From Pseudonocardia sp. (lineage in GTDB: Bacteria > Actinomycetota > Actinomycetes > Mycobacteriales > Pseudonocardiaceae): a stretch of 32,094 bases of DNA. The stretch spans positions 1 through 32,094 of the forward strand of contig NZ_JAOPWR010000511.1 in assembly GCF_025965585.1 (NCBI RefSeq), in the 5' to 3' direction. The notes beneath the pieces are model-generated. The model did not search any database. It was given only the letters and a program-made list of their open reading frames with translations, and had not been told where the DNA came from. This document shows positions 22,683-29,429 of the stretch, one piece after another (within the stretch, counting starts at the first letter, position 1; the number at the start of each line of letters is the position of its first letter). The position numbers and the translations under genes are program-made.

Positions 22683-24056
22683 ATGACGACCCTGGAGACC
22701 TCCCGCCTCTGGAACGCACCCACCCAGACGGCTCCGCGCGAACTGCTCGACGCGATCCACCTGGACAAGATCCGCCACCTCGTCGGCTGGGCCTACGAGA
22801 ACTCCCCGCTGCACCGGCGGCTCTACGACGAGGCCGGCGTCAGGCCCGCCGACATCCGCACCTGGGACGACTACCACCACAAGCTGCCCTTCACCGACAA
22901 GCCGCACTACGTGGCCGACCAGGAGGCCAGCGCCGACGGCTTCGGCGGCATCGCGCGCGGCCCCGAGACGTGGCAGCAGTACTTCCACACCACGGGCACC
23001 ACCGGCCGGTTCCTCAACGAGGCCTTCACCCACTACGAGCTGCACAAGGCCGGCTCGCAGTACTGCTACGGGTTGTGGGACCACGGCGTGCGGCCGTCGG
23101 ACTCGATGTACTTCTGCTTCGACTTCGGCATGTGGATCGGGCTCTGGAGCTTCTACTGGGGCGCCCGCAACCTCGGACTGACGATCATCTCCGGCGGCGG
23201 CGCGACCGGCGCGCAGCGCGTCCGGCAGATCCTGGAACGGCGACCGACCATCGTCTGCGGCACGCCGACCTACCTGCTGCACCTCGCGGAGGTGGCCAAG
23301 CGCGAGGGCCTCGACGTCCGCGACGCCGGGGTGCGCATGCTCGCCGGTGGCGGCGAGGCGGGCTTCTCCATCCCCGCGACCCGCGAACAGCTGCGCGAGG
23401 CCTGGGGCGCCGAGCAGATCTACGACGCCTACGGCGTGGGCGAGGCGCTGTTCATCGGCCAGTCGTGCGCGGAGTGGGGCGGCGGCGTGCACGTCGTCGA
23501 GGACGTCTGTCACTCCTACGCCGTGGACCCCGCGTCGGGCGAGCCCGTCACGGGGTCCGACGCGGTGGGGGAGCACGTGCTCACCAGCTACTGCCACTTC
23601 GCGCAGCCGTTCATCAAGTACCGCACGCACGATCTCGTCCGCATCGACGACGCCCCCGACCACGGCTGCGGCTGGACCTGGAAGCACATGCCCGGCACCG
23701 TGCTCGGCCGCGCCGACTTCATGGTCACCATCCGCGGCGTCAACGTGTACCCGACGGCCGTGGAGAACCTCGTCGGCGAGGTGCCGGGCCTGTCCAACCA
23801 CTACGAGCTGCACATCAGCCGCGTCGACGGGATGGACCGGATGCTCGTCAAGGTCGAGGCGGGGGCGCCCGGCGCCGACGCCGCCGACCTGGGCGCGGCA
23901 CTCGGCCGGCACCTGCGCGACCACCTGGGCGTCCGGCTGGAGACCGAGGTGCTCGACGTCGGTGCGCTGCCGCGCTACGAGCTGAAGACCCGGCGGATCT
24001 TCGACACCCGCTCGGAGTCCGAACGCCCGATCGCGACCCTGGGAGGTCAGGCATGA
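22683..24056 (+). CDS. PaaK-family AMP-forming CoA ligase (phenylacetate-CoA ligase type)
   Basis: 457 aa; AGGAC lies directly before the ATG. PaaK-type adenylating motifs: FHTTGTTGR (101-109, P-loop), YDAYGVGE (247-254), YRTHDLVRI (313-321, ATP-ribose Asp) and GRADFMVTIRGVNVYPTAVE (342-361), followed by the compact C-terminal domain with a candidate catalytic lysine in YELKTRR. It forms an aryl- or acyl-CoA from a carboxylic acid, ATP and CoA, and is the committing step of the pathway encoded here. The aromatic pocket of PaaK proteins varies and the acid cannot be deduced. The stop overlaps the next ATG (ATGA), so the ligase is coupled to a 74-aa protein of unknown role. Confidence 0.9.
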   Translation: MTTLETSRLWNAPTQTAPRELLDAIHLDKIRHLVGWAYENSPLHRRLYDEAGVRPADIRTWDDYHHKLPFTDKPHYVADQEASADGFGGIARGPETWQQYFHTTGTTGRFLNEAFTHYELHKAGSQYCYGLWDHGVRPSDSMYFCFDFGMWIGLWSFYWGARNLGLTIISGGGATGAQRVRQILERRPTIVCGTPTYLLHLAEVAKREGLDVRDAGVRMLAGGGEAGFSIPATREQLREAWGAEQIYDAYGVGEALFIGQSCAEWGGGVHVVEDVCHSYAVDPASGEPVTGSDAVGEHVLTSYCHFAQPFIKYRTHDLVRIDDAPDHGCGWTWKHMPGTVLGRADFMVTIRGVNVYPTAVENLVGEVPGLSNHYELHISRVDGMDRMLVKVEAGAPGADAADLGAALGRHLRDHLGVRLETEVLDVGALPRYELKTRRIFDTRSESERPIATLGGQA

Positions 24057-24277
24057 CCAGCACGCAGATCCCGGAGCAGCGGACGGCGGACGCCCTCGGG
24101 GAGGAGGTCGAGGCGCAGCGCGAGCGGATCGTCGCCCTGCGCGACCGGCTGCTGGCCGAACAGGACGGCGCGGCCAGCCCCGCGGTGGCGCGGGCACTGG
24201 AGATGGCCGACGCCTACGTCTTCCTCGCCCTGGGCTACCTCGGGCACACCGACGAGCTGTTCCCGGGCGAGATCTAG
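24053..24277 (+). CDS. 74-aa protein of unknown function coupled to the CoA ligase
   Basis: 74 aa starting MTSTQIPEQRTADALGEEV. It is predicted to be nearly all helix: a charged coiled-coil-like segment (about 15-40, EVEAQRERIVALRDRLLAEQ) and a second helix with aromatic residues (about 46-62). No signal peptide, cysteines or metal motif. The start overlaps the ligase stop as ATGA, which argues that it is a real gene. I do not recognise a family; a small helical partner or regulator of the ligase or oxygenase is a guess. Confidence 0.65.
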   Translation: MTSTQIPEQRTADALGEEVEAQRERIVALRDRLLAEQDGAASPAVARALEMADAYVFLALGYLGHTDELFPGEI

Positions 24278-24303
24278 GCCGTGTCGCTGCTTAGACTCGC
24301 AGG

Positions 24304-24960
24304 ATGAGCGGCTCGTCGGAGGCTCCGGAGGTGCCGCGGCGGCGCCCGGGCCGTCCGCGCCTCACCGAGCCCTCGCCGGAGTACCGCCAGCGCCTCGAGG
24401 AGATCATCGAGACCGGTGCGCAGGTCTTCCACGACCGCGGCTACGACGCCGGCTCGCTCGACGACGTCGCCGCTGCCCTGGACCTGCGCAAGGCCAGCCT
24501 CTACCACTACCTGCGCAGCAAGGCCCAGCTCCTGTACTTCATCTTCGACCGCGCCATCAGCCTCTCGTTGCAGCGCCTCGACGAGATGGCCGACATCGCC
24601 GACCCGCGCGAGCGGCTCGCCACGCTCATCGCCCACCAGGTGCGGATGGTTGCCGAGGAACCGAGCCTGTTCTCGGTGTTCTTCGACCAGCGGCCCCGGC
24701 TCGACGACGCCTTCGAGGCCGAGATCCGGCAGAAGGAGCGCGCCTACGTCGGCCGGATCGCCGCCATCGTGCAGAGCGCGGCGGACGCCGGCGAGCTTCC
24801 GCCCGTCGACGCCCGGCACGCCGCGCACGCCGTGCTGGGGATGACCAGCTGGATCTACAAGTGGTTCGACCCGGTCCGGGACGACCCCGACCGCGTCGCC
24901 GAGACGATGACGAGTCTCGTGCTGGGGCAGCGGCCTCCCCCGTCGGCTCCGTCCCGGTGA
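24304..24960 (+). CDS. TetR-family transcriptional regulator of the aromatic-CoA-type locus
   Basis: 218 aa. An Arg/Pro-rich leader (RRRPGRPRL, 12-20) precedes the TetR HTH (about 28-75): 'AQVFHDRGYDAG SLDDVAAALDLRKASLYHYLRSKAQLL', with the typical K-A-S-L-Y-H-Y recognition helix. The ligand domain follows (about 85-205) with no diagnostic residues. TetR proteins of this type with CoA-enzyme operons usually respond to acyl-CoA intermediates, as KstR2 and PaaR do. It lies 26 bases after the 74-aa gene and can repress its own operon and the divergent oxygenase operon through the palindrome at 20971. Its stop overlaps the LigD-type gene (GTGA). Confidence 0.9.
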   Translation: MSGSSEAPEVPRRRPGRPRLTEPSPEYRQRLEEIIETGAQVFHDRGYDAGSLDDVAAALDLRKASLYHYLRSKAQLLYFIFDRAISLSLQRLDEMADIADPRERLATLIAHQVRMVAEEPSLFSVFFDQRPRLDDAFEAEIRQKERAYVGRIAAIVQSAADAGELPPVDARHAAHAVLGMTSWIYKWFDPVRDDPDRVAETMTSLVLGQRPPPSAPSR

Positions 24961-25337
24961 CCGACCGGCCGGCGTTCGTGCTGCACGACCACCGGAAGCC
25001 CCGGCCGCACTACGACCTGCGGCTGGAGGAGGACGGGGTGCTGCGGTCGTGGGCCGTGCCGCGGGGCCTGCCGACCGAGCCGGGGCACAACCGGCTGGCC
25101 GTGGCGGTCCCCGACCACGAACTCGATCACCTCACATACATCGACGCCGACAAGTCGATCGCCGACACCGGGTGGTGGGAGGAGCACGACCGCACCGACC
25201 GCCGGATCCTGTTCACCCTGCACGGCCGCGAGGGTGCGGTGCGGTACGCACTGATCCACACGTCACGGGACTGGCTGCTGCACCGGGTGAAGGATCAGGC
25301 CGGCGACCGGTCGGGGCAGGCGGCGGGCACCGGCTGA
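24957..25337 (+). CDS. Stand-alone LigD 3'-phosphoesterase-like domain protein
   Basis: 126 aa from the GTG at 24957, overlapping the TetR stop by four bases. The text FVLHDHRKPRPHYDLRLEED (7-26), then SWAVPRGLPTEP, matches the phosphoesterase (PE) domain of bacterial NHEJ ligase LigD (PF13298). By alignment from memory, the metal residues H42, H48, D50 and H84 of Pseudomonas LigD correspond to H12, H18, D20 and H54; the position of Y88 seems to be H58. The usual central 'G.I..G.YG.G' loop is missing or diverged and replaced by a short DADKSIADTGWWEEHD segment. The domain normally trims 3' ribonucleotides or phosphates at breaks. No Ku or ligase is nearby. Its last 43 bases overlap the MFS gene tail-to-tail. 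Confidence 0.82.
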   Translation: MTDRPAFVLHDHRKPRPHYDLRLEEDGVLRSWAVPRGLPTEPGHNRLAVAVPDHELDHLTYIDADKSIADTGWWEEHDRTDRRILFTLHGREGAVRYALIHTSRDWLLHRVKDQAGDRSGQAAGTG

Positions 25338-26527
25338 GCCGCGGGCACCCGGGCGCGGCGGGCGGCCAGCAGCCCTTGTGCCGCGAGTGCCGCGATGCCG
25401 AGTGCGACCACCACGATGCCGTAGACCTCGGCGGTCGGCCGCAGCCCGACCAGCCCGCTGGCCACGCCCGCGATCACGGCCGGGACGCTGAAGGCCAGGT
25501 AGGCGATTGTGTAGGCCACGGCGAACAGCTCCCCACGCTCGGCGGGCGCTGCGATGCGGGCGAGCGTGCCGAAGGTGCCGAGCGCGGCGGCGCCGAACCC
25601 GACGCCGGCGACGACCGTGCCGGTGGCGGCCAGCGCGACCGAGCCGACCTGGATCCCGACGAGCGTGACGAGTGTGCCCGTCGCGAGCAGCACGGACGCG
25701 GCGGTGAGGACGCGTGCCACCGGCACGCGCCGCAGCGTGAACGCGGTGACCGCGCCCGTGCCGCACAGCAGCGTGACGACGAGGCCGCCGACGAGGTGGT
25801 CGTGCAGCCCGAACAGGACGGCCGCCACCGACGGGCCGAGCGAGAGGTAGAGCCCGCCGAGCGCCCAGCTGGCGATCAGCGTGGGCACGACGGCGAAGAA
25901 CTCCGGGCGCAGCCGGGGCGGGACGCCGACCCGCGGGCGCAGCGAGGCGAGCCCCCCGGGACGGCGCGCCGAGGTCTCCGGCATGCCGGCCACGACCAGG
26001 GCGGCCGCCACCATCCCCGCCAGCAGCAGCGCGAACACGAGGTGGGTCGGGGCGGGCGCGAACTGCACGAGTGCGCCGCAGCCGATCGCCCCGACGGCCA
26101 GGCCGCCGACCGTCGCGACGCCGTTGGTGGTGCCGGCGCGGCCGGGGGCGTGCGGGGGGTCGAGGTCGACGAGGGTGGCGCCCAGCGTCGTGATGGCGGC
26201 GCCGGTGGCGATGCCCTGCGCGAGGCGGGCGATCAGCAGCACCGGCACGCCGTCGGCGAGGAGGAACAGCACCAGTGCCGCGGCCTCCAGCGCGATCGCG
26301 GCGGCGAGGACGGGGCGGCGCCCGACGTGGTCCGACAGCGCACCGACCACGAGCACCGCGCCGAGCAGGCCCAGCACGTAGACGGCGAAGACGACGGTGA
26401 GCGTGGCGGCGGAGAAGCCCCAGTTCTGCTGGTAGACGACGTAGAGCGGGGACGGCGCGCTGGACGCGGCCATGAACAGCACCGTGATCGCGGTGAGGGC
26501 CGCGAAGGAGACCGGGCGGGACAGCAT
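25295..26527 (-). CDS. MFS transporter (drug/metabolite exporter type)
   Basis: 410 aa from the ATG at 26527, with AGGGAG about six bases upstream. Twelve hydrophobic helices are visible. The loop between helices 2 and 3 reads GALSDHVGRRPVL (an MFS A-motif of the 'GxLSDxxGRRP' kind), and helix 4 begins 'IARLAQGIATGAA'. Divergent arrangement with a TetR regulator is the classic layout of a repressed exporter. The substrate is unknown. The upstream extension of the frame (to 26626) lies inside the TetR gene start and is rejected. Confidence 0.88.
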   Translation of the reverse strand: MLSRPVSFAALTAITVLFMAASSAPSPLYVVYQQNWGFSAATLTVVFAVYVLGLLGAVLVVGALSDHVGRRPVLAAAIALEAAALVLFLLADGVPVLLIARLAQGIATGAAITTLGATLVDLDPPHAPGRAGTTNGVATVGGLAVGAIGCGALVQFAPAPTHLVFALLLAGMVAAALVVAGMPETSARRPGGLASLRPRVGVPPRLRPEFFAVVPTLIASWALGGLYLSLGPSVAAVLFGLHDHLVGGLVVTLLCGTGAVTAFTLRRVPVARVLTAASVLLATGTLVTLVGIQVGSVALAATGTVVAGVGFGAAALGTFGTLARIAAPAERGELFAVAYTIAYLAFSVPAVIAGVASGLVGLRPTAEVYGIVVVALGIAALAAQGLLAARRARVPAAQPVPAACPDRSPA

Positions 26528-26543
26528 GAGCGCTCCCTGTTGA

Positions 26544-26594
26544 TGCAGTGATCGTGGCTTTAGCGACCGTACGCTTAGCGCAGCGATCAATGCA
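26544..26594. promoter_or_regulatory. Nested inverted repeats between exporter and TetR gene (candidate operator)
   Basis: TGCAGTGATCG (26544-26554) and CGATCAATGCA (26584-26594) form an 11-base inverted repeat with one mismatch. Nested inside is TTAGCG-ACCGTA-CGCTTA (26560-26577), a 6-6-6 palindrome with one mismatch. The whole element fills the 70-base gap between the two divergent starts, where a TetR repressor would block both promoters. Confidence 0.5.
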
Positions 26595-26597
26595 ATA

Positions 26598-27161
26598 ATG
26601 GCGTTCGTGACCGCGAGTATTCCCACTCACACCCGCCCCGGCGGCCGATCCGCCCGCGTGCGGGCCGCCGTGCACCGCGCCGTCGAGGAACTGCTGGCCG
26701 ACGGTGGGCCGGATGTGCTGACGATCCCGGTGATCGCCGCGCGGGCCGGAGTACACGCCACCACCGTCTACCGGCGCTGGGGATCGGTCGGTGAGCTGCT
26801 GGCGGCCGTCGCGGCCAGCCGGTTCAGCGGCGACATCGTCGTGCCCGACACGGGCACGCTGCGCGGCGACCTCGAGACCTGGGTGGGCGACGTGGTCACC
26901 GACCTCGCCGACCCGGACACGCTCGCGCTGATGCGCGCGGCCATCGGGGCAGGGGAGCGGGGCGGCTGCGCGTGCACTGCCGACCGGCACGCCCAGCTCG
27001 CCGCGATGCTCGACCGTGAGCGTTCCCGCAGCGGCACGATGCCCGACGTCGAGCGGGCGGCCGACGCGCTGCTCGGCCCGCTGTACTACCGCGCGATCTT
27101 CACCGAGCGCCCCGGCGACGCCGGGTGGGCGCGGGAGCTCGTCGCGTCGTTCCTGTCCTGA
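26598..27161 (+). CDS. TetR/AcrR-family repressor of the divergent MFS exporter
   Basis: 187 aa. The HTH (about 19-66) reads 'VRAAVHRAVEELLADGGPDVLTIPVIAARAGVHATTVYRRWGS', the TetR DNA-binding domain with the AGVHATTVYRRW recognition helix. The remainder is the helical ligand domain; it contains a CAC pair (ACTADRH region) that might sense redox or metals, although this is speculation. Start: ATG at 26598 or, in frame, GTG at 26607; neither has a strong ribosome site, so a leaderless transcript is possible. It most likely represses itself and the exporter gene to the left. Confidence 0.87.
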   Translation: MAFVTASIPTHTRPGGRSARVRAAVHRAVEELLADGGPDVLTIPVIAARAGVHATTVYRRWGSVGELLAAVAASRFSGDIVVPDTGTLRGDLETWVGDVVTDLADPDTLALMRAAIGAGERGGCACTADRHAQLAAMLDRERSRSGTMPDVERAADALLGPLYYRAIFTERPGDAGWARELVASFLS

Positions 27162-27165
27162 GACG

Positions 27166-27203
27166 CCGGCAGCCCGCCTCCCCTACAGGGAGACGGGCTG
27201 CCG
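27166..27203. terminator. Bidirectional hairpin between TetR and cold-shock genes
   Basis: CCGGCAGCCCG (27166-27176) and CGGGCTGCCGG (27193-27203) are perfectly complementary; after one mismatch a further five pairs (CTCCC/GGGAG) continue the stem to a TACA loop. It starts four bases after the TetR stop and ends 14 bases from the cold-shock stop, so it can terminate both converging genes. Confidence 0.85.
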
Positions 27204-27217
27204 GAAGAAGAGGTGGA

Positions 27218-27421
27218 TCAGACGACGCGCACGCCGGTGGCCTGGGGGCCCTTGGCGCCCTGGCCGACCTCGAACTCGACGCGCTGGCCCTCGTCGAGCG
27301 AGCGGAAGCCGCCCGCGTCGATCTCGGAGTAGTGGACGAAGACGTCAGCGCCGCCCCCGTCGACCGAGATGAAGCCGAAGCCCTTCTCGCCGTTGAACCA
27401 CTTCACGGTGCCCTGTGCCAT
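27218..27421 (-). CDS. CspA-family cold-shock protein
   Basis: 67 aa, the usual length of a single cold-shock domain. [18 protein letters not shown] contains the conserved KWF and RNP-1 motif KGFGFI (13-18); RNP-2 is VFVHY (27-31). The protein binds single-stranded RNA and DNA and melts RNA structures in the cytoplasm; whether it is cold-induced or constitutive cannot be told. It appears to be a single-gene unit with a long leader and the strong hairpin at 27166-27203 as terminator. Confidence 0.97.
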   Translation of the reverse strand: MAQGTVKWFNGEKGFGFISVDGGGADVFVHYSEIDAGGFRSLDEGQRVEFEVGQGAKGPQATGVRVV

Positions 27422-27451
27422 GCGATGTGCTCCTAGCAGATGGTGATGGGT

Positions 27452-27466
27452 TCCGCACTGTGCGGA
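27452..27466. promoter_or_regulatory. Perfect 7-1-7 palindrome in the cold-shock gene leader
   Basis: TCCGCAC-T-GTGCGGA, 30 bases upstream of the cold-shock ATG (minus strand). It can be a protein-binding palindrome or, in RNA, a hairpin only after opening a few central bases. Leaders of csp genes often control translation, which makes the position notable. Confidence 0.4.
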
Positions 27467-27594
27467 TGCCCGGTCGACCCTGGTGGTTTCCGACCGGCGT
27501 CCTTGTGACGTCAATCCTCGCCCACCATCTCGTCCCTGCGGGCGTGCATGACACGACAACCGAAACTGACGACCTCGTGACGAACACTACGCGC

Positions 27595-27774
27595 TCATGC
27601 GCCACCGGCGTCAGCCGGTACGCGGTAGTAGCCCCGGAGCGCCTGCGCGCGCCCGGCCATGGTCCGTACCGCTGCGGCGTAGTACGGCTCGAGCGGGTCG
27701 CGGTACAGGGCCCACGCGTAGGAGACCGCGGCCGGCGCGGCGATCGCGGCCAGGGCGATGCGGCGACTTCTCAT
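27595..27774 (-). CDS. Small hydrophobic-N-terminus protein of unknown function
   Basis: 59 aa from the ATG at 27774: a basic start MRSRR, a hydrophobic stretch (6-22, [17 protein letters not shown]) and a short amphipathic tail with [20 protein letters not shown]. It could be an exported or membrane-anchored mini-protein. Composition (Tyr/Trp, balanced charges) is protein-like, unlike shadow frames, but there is no strong ribosome site and I recognise no family. It is divergent from the MFS symporter and might be the remnant of a longer gene. Confidence 0.42.
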   Translation of the reverse strand: MRSRRIALAAIAAPAAVSYAWALYRDPLEPYYAAAVRTMAGRAQALRGYYRVPADAGGA

Positions 27775-27853
27775 GGGCCGACGGCAGAACGAGCCCGACT
27801 GCGGAACGAGCATCGTGCCGCCGTCACCCTGATCGCAAAGGGTGCGAAAGGGA

Positions 27854-27865
27854 TTGTCCGGACAA
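27854..27865. promoter_or_regulatory. Perfect 12-base palindrome upstream of MFS symporter
   Basis: TTGTCCGGACAA, 50 bases before the MFS start and between it and the divergent small gene. The TTGT...ACAA halves resemble operators of GntR/FadR-type or similar dimeric repressors. No such regulator gene is adjacent in the window; the IclR gene at the window end is another candidate. Confidence 0.5.
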
Positions 27866-27915
27866 CGGTGAGTCCGCCCCGGCGGCCCGGCATTTCCCGG
27901 CGTACGGTCCGGCGG

Positions 27916-29202
27916 ATGTTCGGTTCGAGCAGTGCGGAGCGCGTCCCGTTGACGCCCGACCAGCGCAACTCCTTCACCGCCGCGCTGCTCGGCTGGATGA
28001 TGGATGCGTTCGACTACTTCATCGTGGTGTTCGTCTACGCCGACATCGCGAAGGACTTCGGCGTCTCGCTGACCGAGATGGCGTTCCTGACCACGGCCAC
28101 GCTCCTCATGCGCCCGGTCGGGGCCGTGATCTTCGGGCTCTGGGCCGACCGCAAGGGCCGCCGCGTTCCGCTGCTCGTGGACGTCACGTTCTACTCGGTG
28201 GTCGGCTTCCTCTGCGCCTTCGCGCCGAACTTCACGGTGCTGCTCGTGCTGCGCCTGCTCTACGGCATCGGCATGGGCGGGGAGTGGGGCCTGGGGGCCG
28301 CGCTGGCCATGGAGAAGATCCCCGCGAAGCGCCGCGGCTTCTTCTCGGGCCTGCTGCAGCAGGGCTACTCGCTGGGCTACCTGCTGGCGTCGCTCGCGTC
28401 CTTGCTGGTCATGACGGGTCTGGGGCTGTCGTGGCGCTGGCTGTTCGCGCTGAGCATCATCCCCGCGCTGATCAGCCTGCTGATCCGCACGCGCGTGCAG
28501 GAGTCCGAGGTCTGGCAGGAGACGCGCGAGAAGATGCGCATGACGCAGTCGTCGTTCAAGGACGTGCTGTTCAACCGCACGGTGCTGCGTCGCTTCGTCT
28601 ACCTGATCCTGCTCATGACCGCGTTCAACTGGATGAGCCACGGCACGCAGGATCTCTACCCGACGTTCCTGAAGGCCACCGACGACGGCGGGGCGGGCCT
28701 GTCGGTGGCGACGGCGACGTGGATCGCGGTGATCTACAACGTCGGCGCGACGATCGGTGGCGTCGTGTTCGGCTCGCTGTCGGAGCGGTTCGGCCGGCGC
28801 TACACGATCGCGTTCGCGGCCGCTCTCGCGCTGCCGATCGTCCCGTTGTTCGCGCACTCCACCACCGCGGGATTCCTGTGTCTCGGTTCGTTCCTGATGC
28901 AGATGATGGTGCAGGGCGCGTGGGGCGTGATTCCGGCGCACCTGACGGAGATGTCGCCCGACACCATCCGCGGCTTCTATCCCGGCGTCACCTACCAGCT
29001 CGGGAACTGCCTGGCCGCGTTCAACCTGCCGATCCAGCAGAGCCTCGCGGCGTCGCACGGCTACCCGTTCGCGCTCGTGGTGACGGTCGTGCCGGTGCTG
29101 ATCGCGGTGATCGTGCTGACGCTGGTGGGCAAGGAGGCCAAGGGCATCGAGTTCGGCGGGAGGCTGGGCACCTCGCCGTCGGACGCGGCCGCGGTCCGCT
29201 GA
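27916..29202 (+). CDS. MFS metabolite:H+ symporter (carboxylate/sialate-type)
   Basis: 428 aa with twelve membrane helices. Helix 1 carries [12 protein letters not shown], with an acidic D-x-F-D pair typical of the metabolite:H+ symporters (aromatic acid, lactate or sialate carriers). Loop 2-3 is the A-motif [10 protein letters not shown], and loop 4-5 reads [14 protein letters not shown] as in Jen1/NanT-like carriers. A carboxylate substrate is therefore likely, and an aromatic acid fits the nearby P450/reductase unit (inference). The tail is short and cytoplasmic. The start is the ATG at 27916; upstream the frame continues but reads as nonsense. A perfect palindrome lies 50 bases upstream. 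Confidence 0.88.
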   Translation: MFGSSSAERVPLTPDQRNSFTAALLGWMMDAFDYFIVVFVYADIAKDFGVSLTEMAFLTTATLLMRPVGAVIFGLWADRKGRRVPLLVDVTFYSVVGFLCAFAPNFTVLLVLRLLYGIGMGGEWGLGAALAMEKIPAKRRGFFSGLLQQGYSLGYLLASLASLLVMTGLGLSWRWLFALSIIPALISLLIRTRVQESEVWQETREKMRMTQSSFKDVLFNRTVLRRFVYLILLMTAFNWMSHGTQDLYPTFLKATDDGGAGLSVATATWIAVIYNVGATIGGVVFGSLSERFGRRYTIAFAAALALPIVPLFAHSTTAGFLCLGSFLMQMMVQGAWGVIPAHLTEMSPDTIRGFYPGVTYQLGNCLAAFNLPIQQSLAASHGYPFALVVTVVPVLIAVIVLTLVGKEAKGIEFGGRLGTSPSDAAAVR

Positions 29203-29221
29203 GGCGGTTCCCGGGGCGGGA

Positions 29222-29429
29222 CGGCGCCGCCTGGCCTACCGGGAGACGGGCACCGGCCGTCCGCTGGTGCTGGTGGACGGCGCAGGGCGATGCGGCGGGG
29301 TTCCTGCGGCCGCTGGGCGGCGACCCCGGCGCGCTGCTGCGCGTGCCGCACACGGCGGTGGACACGCCGCGTTCCGCCCTGGCCCGCCTCACCGTGGCGA
29401 CGCTCGTCCACCACCCGGCTCGAGGCCCG
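29222..29429 (+). pseudogene. Frameshifted remnant of an alpha/beta-hydrolase-like gene
   Basis: One frame reads RRLAYRETGTGRPLVLVDG (from about 29225), the usual opening of alpha/beta-hydrolases ('xLAYRETGxGxPLVLLHG'). Right after it the sense continues in another frame as DAAGFLRPLGGDPGALLRVP and then HTAVDTPRSALARLTVATL. The two pieces do not form one open frame, and the catalytic Ser and His regions are absent. I read it as a deleted, frameshifted gene lying between the MFS and P450 genes. Confidence 0.42.

Noticed and set aside
24861-24956. Earlier start for the LigD-type protein
   Set aside because: It would lie inside the TetR C-terminus, and the homologous part begins just after the GTG at 24957.
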